This document shows positions 32,057 to 39,840 of a stretch of DNA of 40,331 nucleotides, piece after piece. Both the position numbers and the translations under genes were made by a program. The stretch's first letter is position 1; each line of letters begins with the position of its first letter. Source of the DNA: Myxococcaceae bacterium (GTDB lineage: Bacteria; Myxococcota; Myxococcia; Myxococcales; Myxococcaceae). The stretch is from contig JAFGNZ010000242.1 in the NCBI GenBank assembly GCA_016926755.1, positions 1 to 40,331 of the forward strand, in the 5' to 3' direction. The notes beneath the pieces were generated by a model. The model was not told the DNA's origin. It saw only the letters and a program-made list of their open reading frames with translations, and searched no databases.

Positions 32057-33301
32057 ATGTCGCTCACCCCACTCACCCCCGCGCGCCTTGCCGCGCTCGG
32101 CGCCGTCACTCCGGCGCGGCCCGAGCCCGTTGCGCTGCTGCACGCCCATGGCCGCTTCCTCGCCGCGGCCGTGAGTGCCTCGCGCTCGCTGCCGGGCTGC
32201 GACAACTCCGCGATGGATGGGTGGGCCGTGCGCGCCGAGGAGACCCGTGGCGCCACCCGTGACAGGCCCGCGCGCCTGCGCATCGTCGACAGCGTGTATG
32301 CCGGCGCCCTGCCCTCGCGCGCCCTCCAGCCGGGCGAGGCCGCGCGTGTCTTCACCGGCGCGCCCATCCCTCCGGGCGCTGATGCCGTCGTCCGCCAGGA
32401 GGCCGCCCGCGCCGACGAGGATGGACATGTCTCGCTCTTCATCACCGTCCCCCAGGGCAATGACATCCGCCGCATGGGAGAGGAGGTGCTGGCGGGCACA
32501 GCCCTGTTCTCCGCCGGGCAGCGGGTGGACGCGGCCGTGCTGGGCGTGCTCGCGTCCATGGGCGCAGACACCGCGCGGGTGCGTCCCCTGCCGCGTGTGG
32601 CCGTGCTCGCCACCGGGGATGAGCTGGTCTCTCCCGGCGCGCCGGCCCTGCCTCACCAGGTCTACGAGAGCAACCTCCTCCTCATCGCCGCGCTGGCCCG
32701 CGAGGCCGGCGCCGAGGTGGTGGCGACCGCCCGCACGCGCGATGATGACGCGGAGCTTCGTGCCGCCATCACGAAGCTGACGCCTCGGGTGGATGTGCTC
32801 ATCACCACGGGCGGCGCCTCCGTCGGAGCCAAGGATCGCGTCAAGCAGGTGCTCGGGGAGCTGGGCGCGCGCTTCTTCGTGGATGGCGTGGCCCTCAAGC
32901 CCGGCAAGCCCGTGGCAGTGGCGCGGCTCGGAGATACGGCGATGGTGGTGCTCCCGGGCAACCCCGGCGCGGCCACCGTGGCCTTTGATCAATTCGGCCG
33001 GCCGCTGTTGCTCGCGCTCCAGGGGGTGAGGGAGGAGCGGCGGCGCCTGCGCGCGAGGCTCTCGGAGGGGCGGCACAAGCAAGCAGGGCTCACCTATCTC
33101 ATCACCACCACCCTGGAGCACCGCGAAGGTGGAGGGCTCCCGTGGGCCCGGCTGCGTCCCCAGGGCGCCGGGCAGCTCCTCCAGAACGTGGGCGCGGAGG
33201 GCTTCGCCGTGCTGCCTCCTGGCCGCGCCGACTTCGCCGAGGGCGATGAGGTGGAGGTGGAGCTGTTCGACCGGCCCCGGTACGTGGCGGTGGACGGATG
33301 A
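32057..33301 (+). CDS. moeA: Molybdopterin molybdenumtransferase
   Basis: 414 residues, full length. MoeA inserts molybdate into adenylylated molybdopterin. Signatures are SRSLPGCDNSAMDGWAVRAE, GEAARVFTGAPIPPGADAVV, NDIRRMGEEVLAGTALF, VAVLATGDELVSPG, YESNLLLIAAL, LITTGGASVGAKDRVKQVL and VVLPGNPGAATVAFDQF. ATG 32057 starts just before MSLTPLTPARLAAL. Its TGA stop overlaps the ATG of mobB (ATGA), so the two are translationally coupled. Confidence 0.96.
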   Translation: MSLTPLTPARLAALGAVTPARPEPVALLHAHGRFLAAAVSASRSLPGCDNSAMDGWAVRAEETRGATRDRPARLRIVDSVYAGALPSRALQPGEAARVFTGAPIPPGADAVVRQEAARADEDGHVSLFITVPQGNDIRRMGEEVLAGTALFSAGQRVDAAVLGVLASMGADTARVRPLPRVAVLATGDELVSPGAPALPHQVYESNLLLIAALAREAGAEVVATARTRDDDAELRAAITKLTPRVDVLITTGGASVGAKDRVKQVLGELGARFFVDGVALKPGKPVAVARLGDTAMVVLPGNPGAATVAFDQFGRPLLLALQGVREERRRLRARLSEGRHKQAGLTYLITTTLEHREGGGLPWARLRPQGAGQLLQNVGAEGFAVLPPGRADFAEGDEVEVELFDRPRYVAVDG

Positions 33302-33822
33302 AGGCCCCACGCGCGCTGAGCATCATCGGCTGGTCCGGCGCCGGGAAGACGACGCTGGTGGAGCGGCTGGTGCCCGAGCTGCGCGCCCGAGGCCTGCGCG
33401 TGGGCGTGGTGAAGCACTCTTCGGATCCACATCCGCTGCACCGCGCGGGCAGCGACACGGCCCGCTTCGAGCAGGCAGGAGCGGCGCTGGTCGCCTTCGC
33501 CACGCCGGCGGGCGTGCAGCTCACGGTGAAGGAGGCGCCGGAGCAGGCGCTGCTGCCATTGCTCGAGCGCTTCGCGGACGCGGTGGATGTCGTGCTCGTC
33601 GAGGGCTGGAAGGAGGGGCCTCTGCCCAAGGTGGAGGTGTGGCGCGAGGGCCAGGGAGCGCTGCTGGCCGGGGTGCGCTCGGATGTGCTCGCGGTGGTGA
33701 CGGATGCGCGGCAGCTCCCCGAGGAGGCGCCCATGGGGCTGAGGCGTTTCGGGATGGCGGAGCTGCAGGGGCTCGCGGTGTTCATCACGCACCTGGTGCG
33801 GGAGCAGGCCCATGAGTCGTGA
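33298..33822 (+). CDS. mobB: Molybdopterin-guanine dinucleotide biosynthesis adaptor
   Basis: 174 residues. It is a P-loop GTP-binding protein that assists MobA. The Walker A motif is IIGWSGAGKTTLVERL, followed by VGVVKHSSDPHPLHRAGSDTAR (split by the usual substrate loop) and VVLVEGWKEGPLPKVEV. It overlaps moeA by 4 bases upstream and fdhD by 11 bases downstream, so moeA-mobB-fdhD form one tight operon. Confidence 0.95.
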   Translation: MKAPRALSIIGWSGAGKTTLVERLVPELRARGLRVGVVKHSSDPHPLHRAGSDTARFEQAGAALVAFATPAGVQLTVKEAPEQALLPLLERFADAVDVVLVEGWKEGPLPKVEVWREGQGALLAGVRSDVLAVVTDARQLPEEAPMGLRRFGMAELQGLAVFITHLVREQAHES

Positions 33823-34690
33823 GGAGAAGGGCGTCACGCGACGGACGGTGTGGCGGTACTCGGAGGGAGAGGCGGCCGCGCCGGAGGAGGACTCGGTCGC
33901 GGTGGAGGAGCCGTTGGAGATCCGCGTCAGCGGCGACACGGTGGCCATCACCATGCGCACTCCGGGCCAGGACCGGGAGCTCGCGGTGGGCTTCCTGTTC
34001 TCGGAGGGCCTCATCCGCTCGGTGGATGATCTGGGCGGCGTGGCGTACTGCGGGCGCCCGGGAGAGGAAGGCTGGGGCAACGTCATCGAGGTGACGCCCG
34101 CGGCGGGGCTCGTGCTGGAGGTGGAGCGAGTCAGCGCGGCACGGCGGGGGACGCTGACCACGGCCGCGTGTGGCGTATGCGGGCGGCGCAGCGTGGATGA
34201 TCTGATGGCGGTATGCTCGTCGGTTCCCCCCGGGCCTGTGCTCGCTCCGGGGGTGCTGGTCCGGGCCACCGAGCAGCTCCGCGACGTGCAGCGCAACTTC
34301 GAGCGCACAGGCGGGGTGCACGCGGCGGCGGCGTTGGACGCGAGCGGTGGGCTGATCACCTCCGCCGAGGACGTGGGCCGGCACAACGCGGTGGACAAGG
34401 TGGTGGGCGCGCTGGTGCTCGGGGGGGCGGCGAGGTCCTCACGCGCCTCGGTGAGCAGCGTGACTCCGCGCTCCGAACGCACGCCGACAGTGCTCGTGGT
34501 GAGCGGGCGCGCGAGCTTCGAGATCATCCAGAAGGCCGCCGTGGCCCGAATACCGGTGGTGGCCAGCGTGTCCGCGGCAAGTTCGCTCGCGATCGATCTC
34601 GCGGAGCGCTCGGGGGTGACGCTGGCCACGTTCGTCCGGGGCGGGCGCTTCAACATCTACACGCACCCCGCGCGCCTCGGAGCGGTCTGA
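33812..34690 (+). CDS. fdhD: Formate dehydrogenase accessory sulfurtransferase
   Basis: 292 residues. FdhD passes sulfur from a cysteine desulfurase to the molybdenum of formate dehydrogenase. The CxxC pair C120/C123 (TTAACGVCGRRS), RELAVGFLFSEGLI, GGVHAAAALDASGG, SAEDVGRHNAVDKVVG, LVVSGRASFEIIQKAA and GVTLATFVRGGRFNIYT are all in place. ATG 33812 overlaps mobB. No formate dehydrogenase gene is in this window, so the client enzyme is encoded elsewhere. Confidence 0.96.
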   Translation: MSREEKGVTRRTVWRYSEGEAAAPEEDSVAVEEPLEIRVSGDTVAITMRTPGQDRELAVGFLFSEGLIRSVDDLGGVAYCGRPGEEGWGNVIEVTPAAGLVLEVERVSAARRGTLTTAACGVCGRRSVDDLMAVCSSVPPGPVLAPGVLVRATEQLRDVQRNFERTGGVHAAAALDASGGLITSAEDVGRHNAVDKVVGALVLGGAARSSRASVSSVTPRSERTPTVLVVSGRASFEIIQKAAVARIPVVASVSAASSLAIDLAERSGVTLATFVRGGRFNIYTHPARLGAV

Positions 34691-34776
34691 GTGACAGCGC
34701 GTCGAGTCAACAGTGCGGCGACTGGCTGGACGACAGGGTGCTGTGTTGCTGGACAGCTCCTGGGAGAGCGGGACGC

Positions 34777-34831
34777 CGGGGCGGGAGGACCCGTCAGCGA
34801 CGGGGGGACCCGCCCCGCAGCGAGGGACCCG
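34777..34831 (+). repeat. Three GGACCCG repeats with a two-tier hairpin downstream of fdhD
   Basis: GGACCCG occurs at 34787, 34806 and 34825 with a constant step of 19 bases. The outer arms CGGGGCGGG (34777-34785) and CCCGCCCCG (34809-34817) pair perfectly and enclose an inner stem CCGTC-AGC-GACGG (34791-34803). It begins 87 bases after the fdhD stop. It may be a terminator, an mRNA-stabilising element or a small structured RNA. Confidence 0.45.
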
Positions 34832-34873
34832 CGACCTGTGGCCCTTGGAATGTGTCAGCCTGAATCATCTGAC

Positions 34874-34890
34874 GCGCTGAGAATCAGCGC
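34874..34890. terminator. Short hairpin next to the ATPase gene stop
   Basis: GCGCTGA, loop GAA, TCAGCGC is a perfect 7-bp stem five bases beyond the ATPase stop codon (34896). There is no T-run on either side. It is a candidate end for the minus-strand transcript. Confidence 0.4.
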
Positions 34891-34895
34891 CCGTG

Positions 34896-35759
34896 TCAGG
34901 CCATCTCCAGCCGCTGCCGCCAATCCGCCACGTCCGCGGGCGATGTGCTCACCTGCACCGCGCCGTCATCCGGCGAGCGAGAGAGCACGCGTATCTCCCG
35001 CGAGTCCACGTGCCTGAGCAGTCCAGTCGAGGACGTGGCCATCACGACCTGGATGGGCGAGCCCCCGAGCTCACCCGTCGTCAGCCCCCGCAGCAGCTTC
35101 ATGAGCTCGCTCAGCAGCTGCGGCGGCAGCCCCCGCTCGGGCATGTCCAGCGTGAGCACGTCCGGCGGCGGGGACTGGTACGGCAGCACCAGGTAGGCCA
35201 GCAGCATCATCGCGGTGTCCGCCACCTTGTCCGCCCCGAGCCACAGGTCCGTCTTCCACCAGTCCAGGAACTGCAGCCGCTGGGTGCGCGGGCTCGACAG
35301 GTGGATCCTCACGTCCCTCAGCGCTGGCACCAGCCGGCACAGTTCATGGATCACCTGCTGGCGCTGCCCCGCCTGCAGCGAGGCGAACACGCCCGCCAGG
35401 TTGTCTCCCGTCCGGTTCAGCGCCGGCCAGCGCCCCGTGCTGCTCTCGGCGCGCAGCGCCACCACATCCAGCGCCAGCGCCTGCACCGAGTGCATCAGCA
35501 TCGGCGTGGAGTCCAGGCTGGTCACCGGGTACTCCACCCGCTGCTGCTTCCCGTTGTCATACCTCCACTCCACCACCGGCGTCCGGCTCGCGTCCTGGCG
35601 CCAGAAGTCCGACACATCGCAGCCGAGCAGCAGATCCAGCGCCTCCAACACGGTCGTCTTCCCCGAGGCCGGCGGGCCCACCAGGACCGTCAGCGGCTCC
35701 AGCGACAGCTCCACGTCCCGCAGGCATCGGAAGTGTTCGAAGCGGACCGATTGAATCAT
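34896..35759 (-). CDS. RecF/SMC-like AAA ATPase with altered Walker B
   Basis: 287 residues. The N-terminus MIQSVRFEHFRCLRDVEL and Walker A LTVLVGPPASGKTTVLEAL (28-35) are typical of the AAA_21/OLD-like ABC-ATPase group. The signature position reads ADKVADTAMMLLAYLVLP, lacking the usual S-x-G core. Walker B reads DVLTLDMPERGLPPQLL, with Met where the catalytic Glu of D-E-P-E normally lies, so ATPase activity may be weak or absent. No nuclease (TOPRIM) domain follows and no partner gene is adjacent. ATG 35759 has AGGA eight bases upstream. The role is unknown; related proteins occur in defence and DNA-repair systems, but nothing here proves that. Confidence 0.82.
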   Translation of the reverse strand: MIQSVRFEHFRCLRDVELSLEPLTVLVGPPASGKTTVLEALDLLLGCDVSDFWRQDASRTPVVEWRYDNGKQQRVEYPVTSLDSTPMLMHSVQALALDVVALRAESSTGRWPALNRTGDNLAGVFASLQAGQRQQVIHELCRLVPALRDVRIHLSSPRTQRLQFLDWWKTDLWLGADKVADTAMMLLAYLVLPYQSPPPDVLTLDMPERGLPPQLLSELMKLLRGLTTGELGGSPIQVVMATSSTGLLRHVDSREIRVLSRSPDDGAVQVSTSPADVADWRQRLEMA

Positions 35760-35998
35760 TGGTCCATCCTACTCTTCCTCTGGACATCCACTCCCTGGAG
35801 CTACGACGGTTGGATCCGGAGAGCCCCAACGGGCCCTACCCGCAGGGTCTGGTGATGCGGCTCTCCGGAGACGTGGAGGAGGCGCGGAAGAGCACCGAGC
35901 CCTCTGTCCGTGAGCAGGCCGAGCGGCTGTTGAAGCGCGTGTCCCAAGCTCGCGCAGGGCACACCTTCAACACCCACACTCACACACCATATAAATAA
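35759..35998 (+). CDS. Small ORF or gene remnant
   Basis: An open frame of 79 codons from TTG 35759; a likelier start is ATG 35855 (47 codons, with AGGG upstream), because the TTG overlaps the start of the ATPase gene. Residues such as LELRRLDPESPNGPYPQGLV and EQAERLLKRVSQARAG look protein-like, and most third positions are G/C, but the end (NTHTHTPYK) is AT-rich and unusual. It may be a small gene, a remnant or chance. No function can be given. The rest of the 283-base gap up to 36042 holds only the hairpin at 36005. Confidence 0.28.
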   Translation: MVHPTLPLDIHSLELRRLDPESPNGPYPQGLVMRLSGDVEEARKSTEPSVREQAERLLKRVSQARAGHTFNTHTHTPYK

Positions 35999-36004
35999 GG
36001 GCCT

Positions 36005-36024
36005 CCCGCAACATTATATGCGGG
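36005..36024 (-). terminator. Probable terminator of the cupin gene
   Basis: On the minus strand CCCGCA, loop TATAATGT, TGCGGG is followed by AGGCCC and then the T-rich TTATTTATAT. It lies 18 bases beyond the cupin stop at 36043. The local AT-richness stands out in this genome. Confidence 0.5.
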
Positions 36025-36042
36025 CAGCGCTCCCACCGGGGC

Positions 36043-36513
36043 TCACGGCCGGGTGAGCTGGCGGAACAGGTCGGCGTGCTCCGGGTAGCGGGCGATGAGC
36101 GCGTCACGGGCAGGCAGCTCCCAGTCCGCGAAGTCGAAGCCGGGCGCCACGGTGCAGCCCACCAGCGTGAAGTCCCCCCGCGGCACCGCCGCCTGTAGCA
36201 CCCCCGCGGGGACGACGACCTGGGGCTGCTCGCCGCGCACCACGTCCCGGCCGAGCGTCACCGCCTCCAGCCCCTGCTCGCCCAGCAGGTACAGCGTCAG
36301 CGGGGCGCCATCGTAGAAGTGCCACACCTCGTCCGAGGCCACCTGGTGCCACGCCGCGAACTCGCCTCGCGGCAGCAGGTAGTAGATCGCCGTGCCCGCC
36401 GAGCGCGGGCCTCGCGGCGTCTCCACCCGCGCACGCGCCCGGTACATCTCCCTGAAGTAGCCGCCCTCGGGATGGGGCTGGAGCCCCAGCGCTCGCACCA
36501 GCTCTTGGACCAT
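36043..36513 (-). CDS. Cupin domain protein of the DUF985 family
   Basis: 156 residues, the normal length. The N-terminus reads LVRALGLQPHPEGGYFREMY, followed by SAGTAIYYLLPRGEFAAWHQVASDEVWHFYDG (split by the usual strand turns), VVPAGVLQAAVPRGDFTLVG and CTVAPGFDFADWELP, the standard DUF985 pattern. His and Glu residues of the cupin metal site are present (WHQV, DEVWHFY). Some relatives are sugar epimerase-like or bind small ligands, but the family role is unsettled. It is divergent from the second Ser/Thr kinase gene. Confidence 0.93.
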   Translation of the reverse strand: MVQELVRALGLQPHPEGGYFREMYRARARVETPRGPRSAGTAIYYLLPRGEFAAWHQVASDEVWHFYDGAPLTLYLLGEQGLEAVTLGRDVVRGEQPQVVVPAGVLQAAVPRGDFTLVGCTVAPGFDFADWELPARDALIARYPEHADLFRQLTRP

Positions 36514-36633
36514 GGCGCGAACCTAGCGCGTGACGAGCCCGGCCGCGCGGGGACAGACGCCACGAGCGCGGCGCACGCACCCCGAGTGCTCGCTCGCCCC
36601 GCCGGCGGGCGCAACCCATCAGGTCCTTCTCGC

Positions 36634-36662
36634 TTGAACCAACCTGCCTCCCAGGTCATACT
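36634..36662 (+). promoter_or_regulatory. Sigma-70-type promoter of the second kinase gene
   Basis: TTGAAC (36634-36639), a 17-base spacer and CATACT (36657-36662) match the -35/-10 pattern at the ideal distance. Transcription would start near 36669, about 100 bases before the kinase ATG. Confidence 0.5.
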
Positions 36663-36766
36663 GCTCCAGACCTCCCTCATGGGTCACATGGCCCTCAGGG
36701 ACTCCGCGGGCCAGTGAAGACGCGCAACCGGCCGGCTCCACCCGGGAAGTCTCGAGAGCACGCGTG

Positions 36767-38785
36767 ATGCAGCACCCCTTTCACCTGATGCCGAACATGA
36801 TGGTGGGCCCCTGGCGCATCAAGGCGCGGCTGGGGGCCGGGGGCTTCGGCGCCGTGTTCCGCGTGGAGTGCGGCGGCGAGGAGTACGCCCTCAAGTTCGC
36901 CGTCCACGGCCCGGACAGTGACGATCTCAACCGCACCGACGCGCGCGCCCGGCGCGAGCTGGCGTGCCTGCTGCTCATCACCCACCCCAACGTGGTCCGC
37001 GTCTGGGCGCACGGCCGCTGGCCGCACCCGCGCTCCGGCTACCACTACGTCGTGATGGACTACGTGGAGGGCCACACCCTCACGGAGTGGGTGAAGAAGA
37101 CGCGCCCCCCCCTGCGTCAGGTGCTCCGCCTCTTCGACACGCTGGCGCTCGCGCTGCACGCGCTGCACGCCCAGGACATCCACCACAGAGACCTAAAGGG
37201 CTCCAACATCCTGGTGCGCGCCGAGGATGCCGCGCCGGTGCTGGTGGACTTCGGCGCGGGGGAGCACGCCGGCGCCGCCTCGCCGCTCACCGAGGGCCCG
37301 CTGCCGCCGGGCACCCCGCACCTGCGCACCCCCGAGGCGCTGCGCTTCCACCGCGAGCAGTACGCGGATCCGCTCGCGCGCTACCCCTTCCGGCCCACGG
37401 ATGACCTCTACGCCCTGGGCGCCACGCTCTACGAGGTGCTCACCGGCACCCCGCCCTTCCCGCCCCACCTGCCGCGGGAGGTGCTCACCTCCTTGATCGA
37501 GACGACGCTGCCCGCCCCACCGGACGCGATCAACGCGCAGGTGCCCCCGGCGCTGGCCGCGCTCGTGCTGAGGCTGCTGGCGAAGCGGCCCGAGGAGCGC
37601 CCCGCGAGCGGCCAGGCGCTCCATGATCAGCTCCAGCCGCTGCTGCGTGACGACACCCCCACCTTGGACATGTCCCTCTCGCCCGGCGCGTCGACCGTGA
37701 CGACAGAGGGCATGGGGGGCCCGGCCGTCATGATCAGCGCGGACGACCCGGAGAGGCCCCTCCTGGGCGTGGCGGACTGGGGGGGGGCGCGAGCCTCGCC
37801 TGGGTCTGTCTCCCCGCCGAGCGAGGCGAGCGCCCCCACCGTGCTCACGGAGCGGGCCTCTCCGGGCAGTCCGAGCCAGGGGCGCGGGCCGTGGGTGGCG
37901 GTGGCGGCGCTGGCGCTGCTCATGGCGCTGGGCGCGAGCCTGTGGCGCGGCGGAGCCTTCACGGCCCAGTCCACGGACACCCCTCGGCAGCCGCCCGCAT
38001 CCGCTCGCGAGTCACCACCGTCCTCGCCCACGCCCGAGCCTGCCCCCACCGCGATGCTCGCGGACGCGGGCCCGACGCCACTGGCGCGCTCCAGCGCCGA
38101 CGCGGGGCCCTCCGCCCCGGCGAATGTCTCCACCGACGCGAGGCCTCTGGCTCTCTCGGAGCCGCGCCCCGCGTCCCCACATCAGGAAGGTCCAGAAATG
38201 AGGAAACCTCGCGTGAAGAGCCCTGACGCCCCTCGGGCGCCGGAGAAGCCTCGCCCCTCGGGCGCCGGAACAGCCCGCAAGCTCGTGGGCATGGCCACCG
38301 TGTGCACGCTGGCGACAGGCTGTGCCGCCTCCGAGCCCACGGTACGCCGCGGCCCTCCTCCACCCCAGCAGTGTCCTCCCGGCGCCGTCGAGGCCATGAA
38401 GAAGCTTGGCATCCTCGAGCCGACCCACAACAACATCTGGCTGCCCGGGTACTCCCCCAACCCCCCTGCCAGGCTCATGGTAGACAGTCGGAAGACTCGC
38501 ATCCCTGTCAGGGAAGGAAGGCAAGAAGTCGTACTCTCCCTCCACATCTGGCACAAGATACCGAATGGCACTGTGCTCGTCGGCGACTTCATCTTCGGTG
38601 ACAAGCTCTATGCCCGCTTCGTCGAGGCGCGGACTCCGAACGGCGAGCGCTACCCGTTCTGTGCATTCTTGCGGGATTGGGAGACCAACGAGGTAGGCAT
38701 CCCCTTCCTCCCAGAATCCAAGCCCGGTGCGATGCTGGTGCAACTCCCAAGGGGGAACGTCGCCGCTTCGTTCGACGAGCATTGA
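36767..38785 (+). CDS. Transmembrane Ser/Thr protein kinase with C-terminal lipoprotein-like domain
   Basis: 672 residues from ATG 36767; GTG 36764 just before it is also possible. The kinase domain spans about 15-290: LGAGGFGAVFRVE, K43, IHHRDLKGSN with D142, and D161 in VDFGAGE. The activation segment (PGTPHLRTPEAL) is slightly unusual. A Ser/Pro-rich stretch follows, then one membrane segment (about 376-393) and a Pro/Ala-rich spacer. Around residues 505-520 there is a second hydrophobic stretch with a lipobox-like LATGCAAS, followed by CPPGAVEAMKKLGI and a beta-rich domain to the end. An in-frame ATG at 38198 has a good ribosome site, so the last 195 residues may also be made alone. The next gene is a DUF2381 protein. 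Confidence 0.92.
   Translation: MQHPFHLMPNMMVGPWRIKARLGAGGFGAVFRVECGGEEYALKFAVHGPDSDDLNRTDARARRELACLLLITHPNVVRVWAHGRWPHPRSGYHYVVMDYVEGHTLTEWVKKTRPPLRQVLRLFDTLALALHALHAQDIHHRDLKGSNILVRAEDAAPVLVDFGAGEHAGAASPLTEGPLPPGTPHLRTPEALRFHREQYADPLARYPFRPTDDLYALGATLYEVLTGTPPFPPHLPREVLTSLIETTLPAPPDAINAQVPPALAALVLRLLAKRPEERPASGQALHDQLQPLLRDDTPTLDMSLSPGASTVTTEGMGGPAVMISADDPERPLLGVADWGGARASPGSVSPPSEASAPTVLTERASPGSPSQGRGPWVAVAALALLMALGASLWRGGAFTAQSTDTPRQPPASARESPPSSPTPEPAPTAMLADAGPTPLARSSADAGPSAPANVSTDARPLALSEPRPASPHQEGPEMRKPRVKSPDAPRAPEKPRPSGAGTARKLVGMATVCTLATGCAASEPTVRRGPPPPQQCPPGAVEAMKKLGILEPTHNNIWLPGYSPNPPARLMVDSRKTRIPVREGRQEVVLSLHIWHKIPNGTVLVGDFIFGDKLYARFVEARTPNGERYPFCAFLRDWETNEVGIPFLPESKPGAMLVQLPRGNVAASFDEH
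38185..38200 (+). promoter_or_regulatory. Internal ribosome binding site and start codon inside the kinase gene
   Basis: GGAAGG (38185-38190) lies seven bases before an in-frame ATG (38198-38200). The product would start MRKPRVKSPDAP and reach the lipobox-like LATGC after about 40 residues. The spacing is ideal for translation initiation; use is unproven. Confidence 0.4.
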
Positions 38786-38797
38786 CGCCGGGGGAGG

Positions 38798-38816
38798 TGG
38801 CGGTGTGGCTCCGCCA
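38798..38816 (+). terminator. Short hairpin after the second kinase gene
   Basis: TGGCGG, loop TGTGGCT, CCGCCA begins 12 bases after the kinase stop codon. There is no T-run, so it may instead be a structured spacer between two co-transcribed genes. Confidence 0.3.
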
Positions 38817-38879
38817 ATGTCCGGGAAGCATGGTAGAGGCGTGGCTCTCGCCTTACTCCCTGCCCGGAGCTTCCAGCCC

Positions 38880-39776
38880 ATGCGCCTCTGCTCTCCTCGT
38901 GTCTTCCTGGCGCTCTGTCTCGTCACCACCTCCTCCCTTGCGTGGGCACAGCCTTCTCCCTGTCAGACGGCGGTGCGCCAGATCGAGCTGGGGGCGAGCT
39001 CGGCGCCTCCCTCGGAGATCTGCATCAGCCCGGGCCTGTCCACCACCCTTCTGTTCGACGGGAAGCTGGTCGCCGAGGCCGTGGTGCTGGAGGGGCGCGA
39101 GCGCTTCCGGCAGGTGGAGTTGGCGGGCAATCTCCTGGTCCTCCTTCCCTCGGAGCGGCTCTCGCCCGGCGAGCGGCTGCGGCTGAAGGTGCGCTTCGCG
39201 GAGGGCGGAGACCCCATGAGCGCGGCGTTCGTGCTGGTGGTCCACCGGGGCCAGGCCGAGCGTCAGGTGGAGGTTTCGCGCGCGCACCCTGCCGCAAACA
39301 CCTGCCAGCTGGAGCTGCAACGCAAGCAGGAGGAGCTCCAGCGCTGCGTGGCCCAGGGTGTCGTGAGTCCCCCCTCGATTGCGGGCCTGCTTGCCGGGGG
39401 CTTGTTGGATTCAACGGGGGTCACCACGCCGGCCGCCGCGCAGCAGGACTTGACGCTGATCTCGGAGGATGAGCTCCACGTGGCCAGCGTCAGGTTCTAC
39501 CGATCCTCGCGGAGGCTCGCGCTGGAAGTGGAGGTGTCGAACGTCGACACCGCGAGGCCCTGGGCCTTGGAGGGTGCGACCCTGCGGAGCCGGCCCGGTG
39601 AAGTCCAGAAGTTGCTCTCGGTGATGCAGACCGCTCCCCTCGCGCCGGGCACCACCGCGGCAGTCTGGGTGGAGATCGATCGCCCCAAGGAGGACGCCCC
39701 CAAGAGCTATACCCTCGAGCTGTGGGATGCGGGCAGGGCGCGCACCATCACCTTGCAGGGCCTGAGGTTGCCGTAG
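38880..39776 (+). CDS. DUF2381-family secreted protein
   Basis: 298 residues from ATG 38880. A clear signal peptide (VFLALCLVTTSSLAWA, cleavage before QPSP) sends it to the periplasm or beyond. The beta-rich middle (ICISPGLSTTLLFDGKLV, FRQVELAGNLLVLLPSERL, ERLRLKVRFAEGGDPMSAAF) and the Cys-containing helix CQLELQRKQEELQRC, followed by the C-terminal strand domain (VASVRFYRSSRRLALEVEV), fit the DUF2381 paralogous family known mainly from myxobacteria. Members commonly sit beside transmembrane Ser/Thr kinases, as here, 94 bases downstream. A role as the kinase's exterior partner is an inference; the function is unknown. Confidence 0.85.
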   Translation: MRLCSPRVFLALCLVTTSSLAWAQPSPCQTAVRQIELGASSAPPSEICISPGLSTTLLFDGKLVAEAVVLEGRERFRQVELAGNLLVLLPSERLSPGERLRLKVRFAEGGDPMSAAFVLVVHRGQAERQVEVSRAHPAANTCQLELQRKQEELQRCVAQGVVSPPSIAGLLAGGLLDSTGVTTPAAAQQDLTLISEDELHVASVRFYRSSRRLALEVEVSNVDTARPWALEGATLRSRPGEVQKLLSVMQTAPLAPGTTAAVWVEIDRPKEDAPKSYTLELWDAGRARTITLQGLRLP

Positions 39777-39840
39777 GCGGCCCCCTCCTCTTGTGGCCCG
39801 TCCAGGATTCGCGGCCCGAGCAGGCGTGGAGGGCCGTGCT

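Noticed and set aside
31989-32057. Molybdenum-cofactor riboswitch between mobA and moeA
   Set aside because: The 67-base gap is too short for the known Moco RNA motif; only a small CCACC/GGTGG stem is visible.
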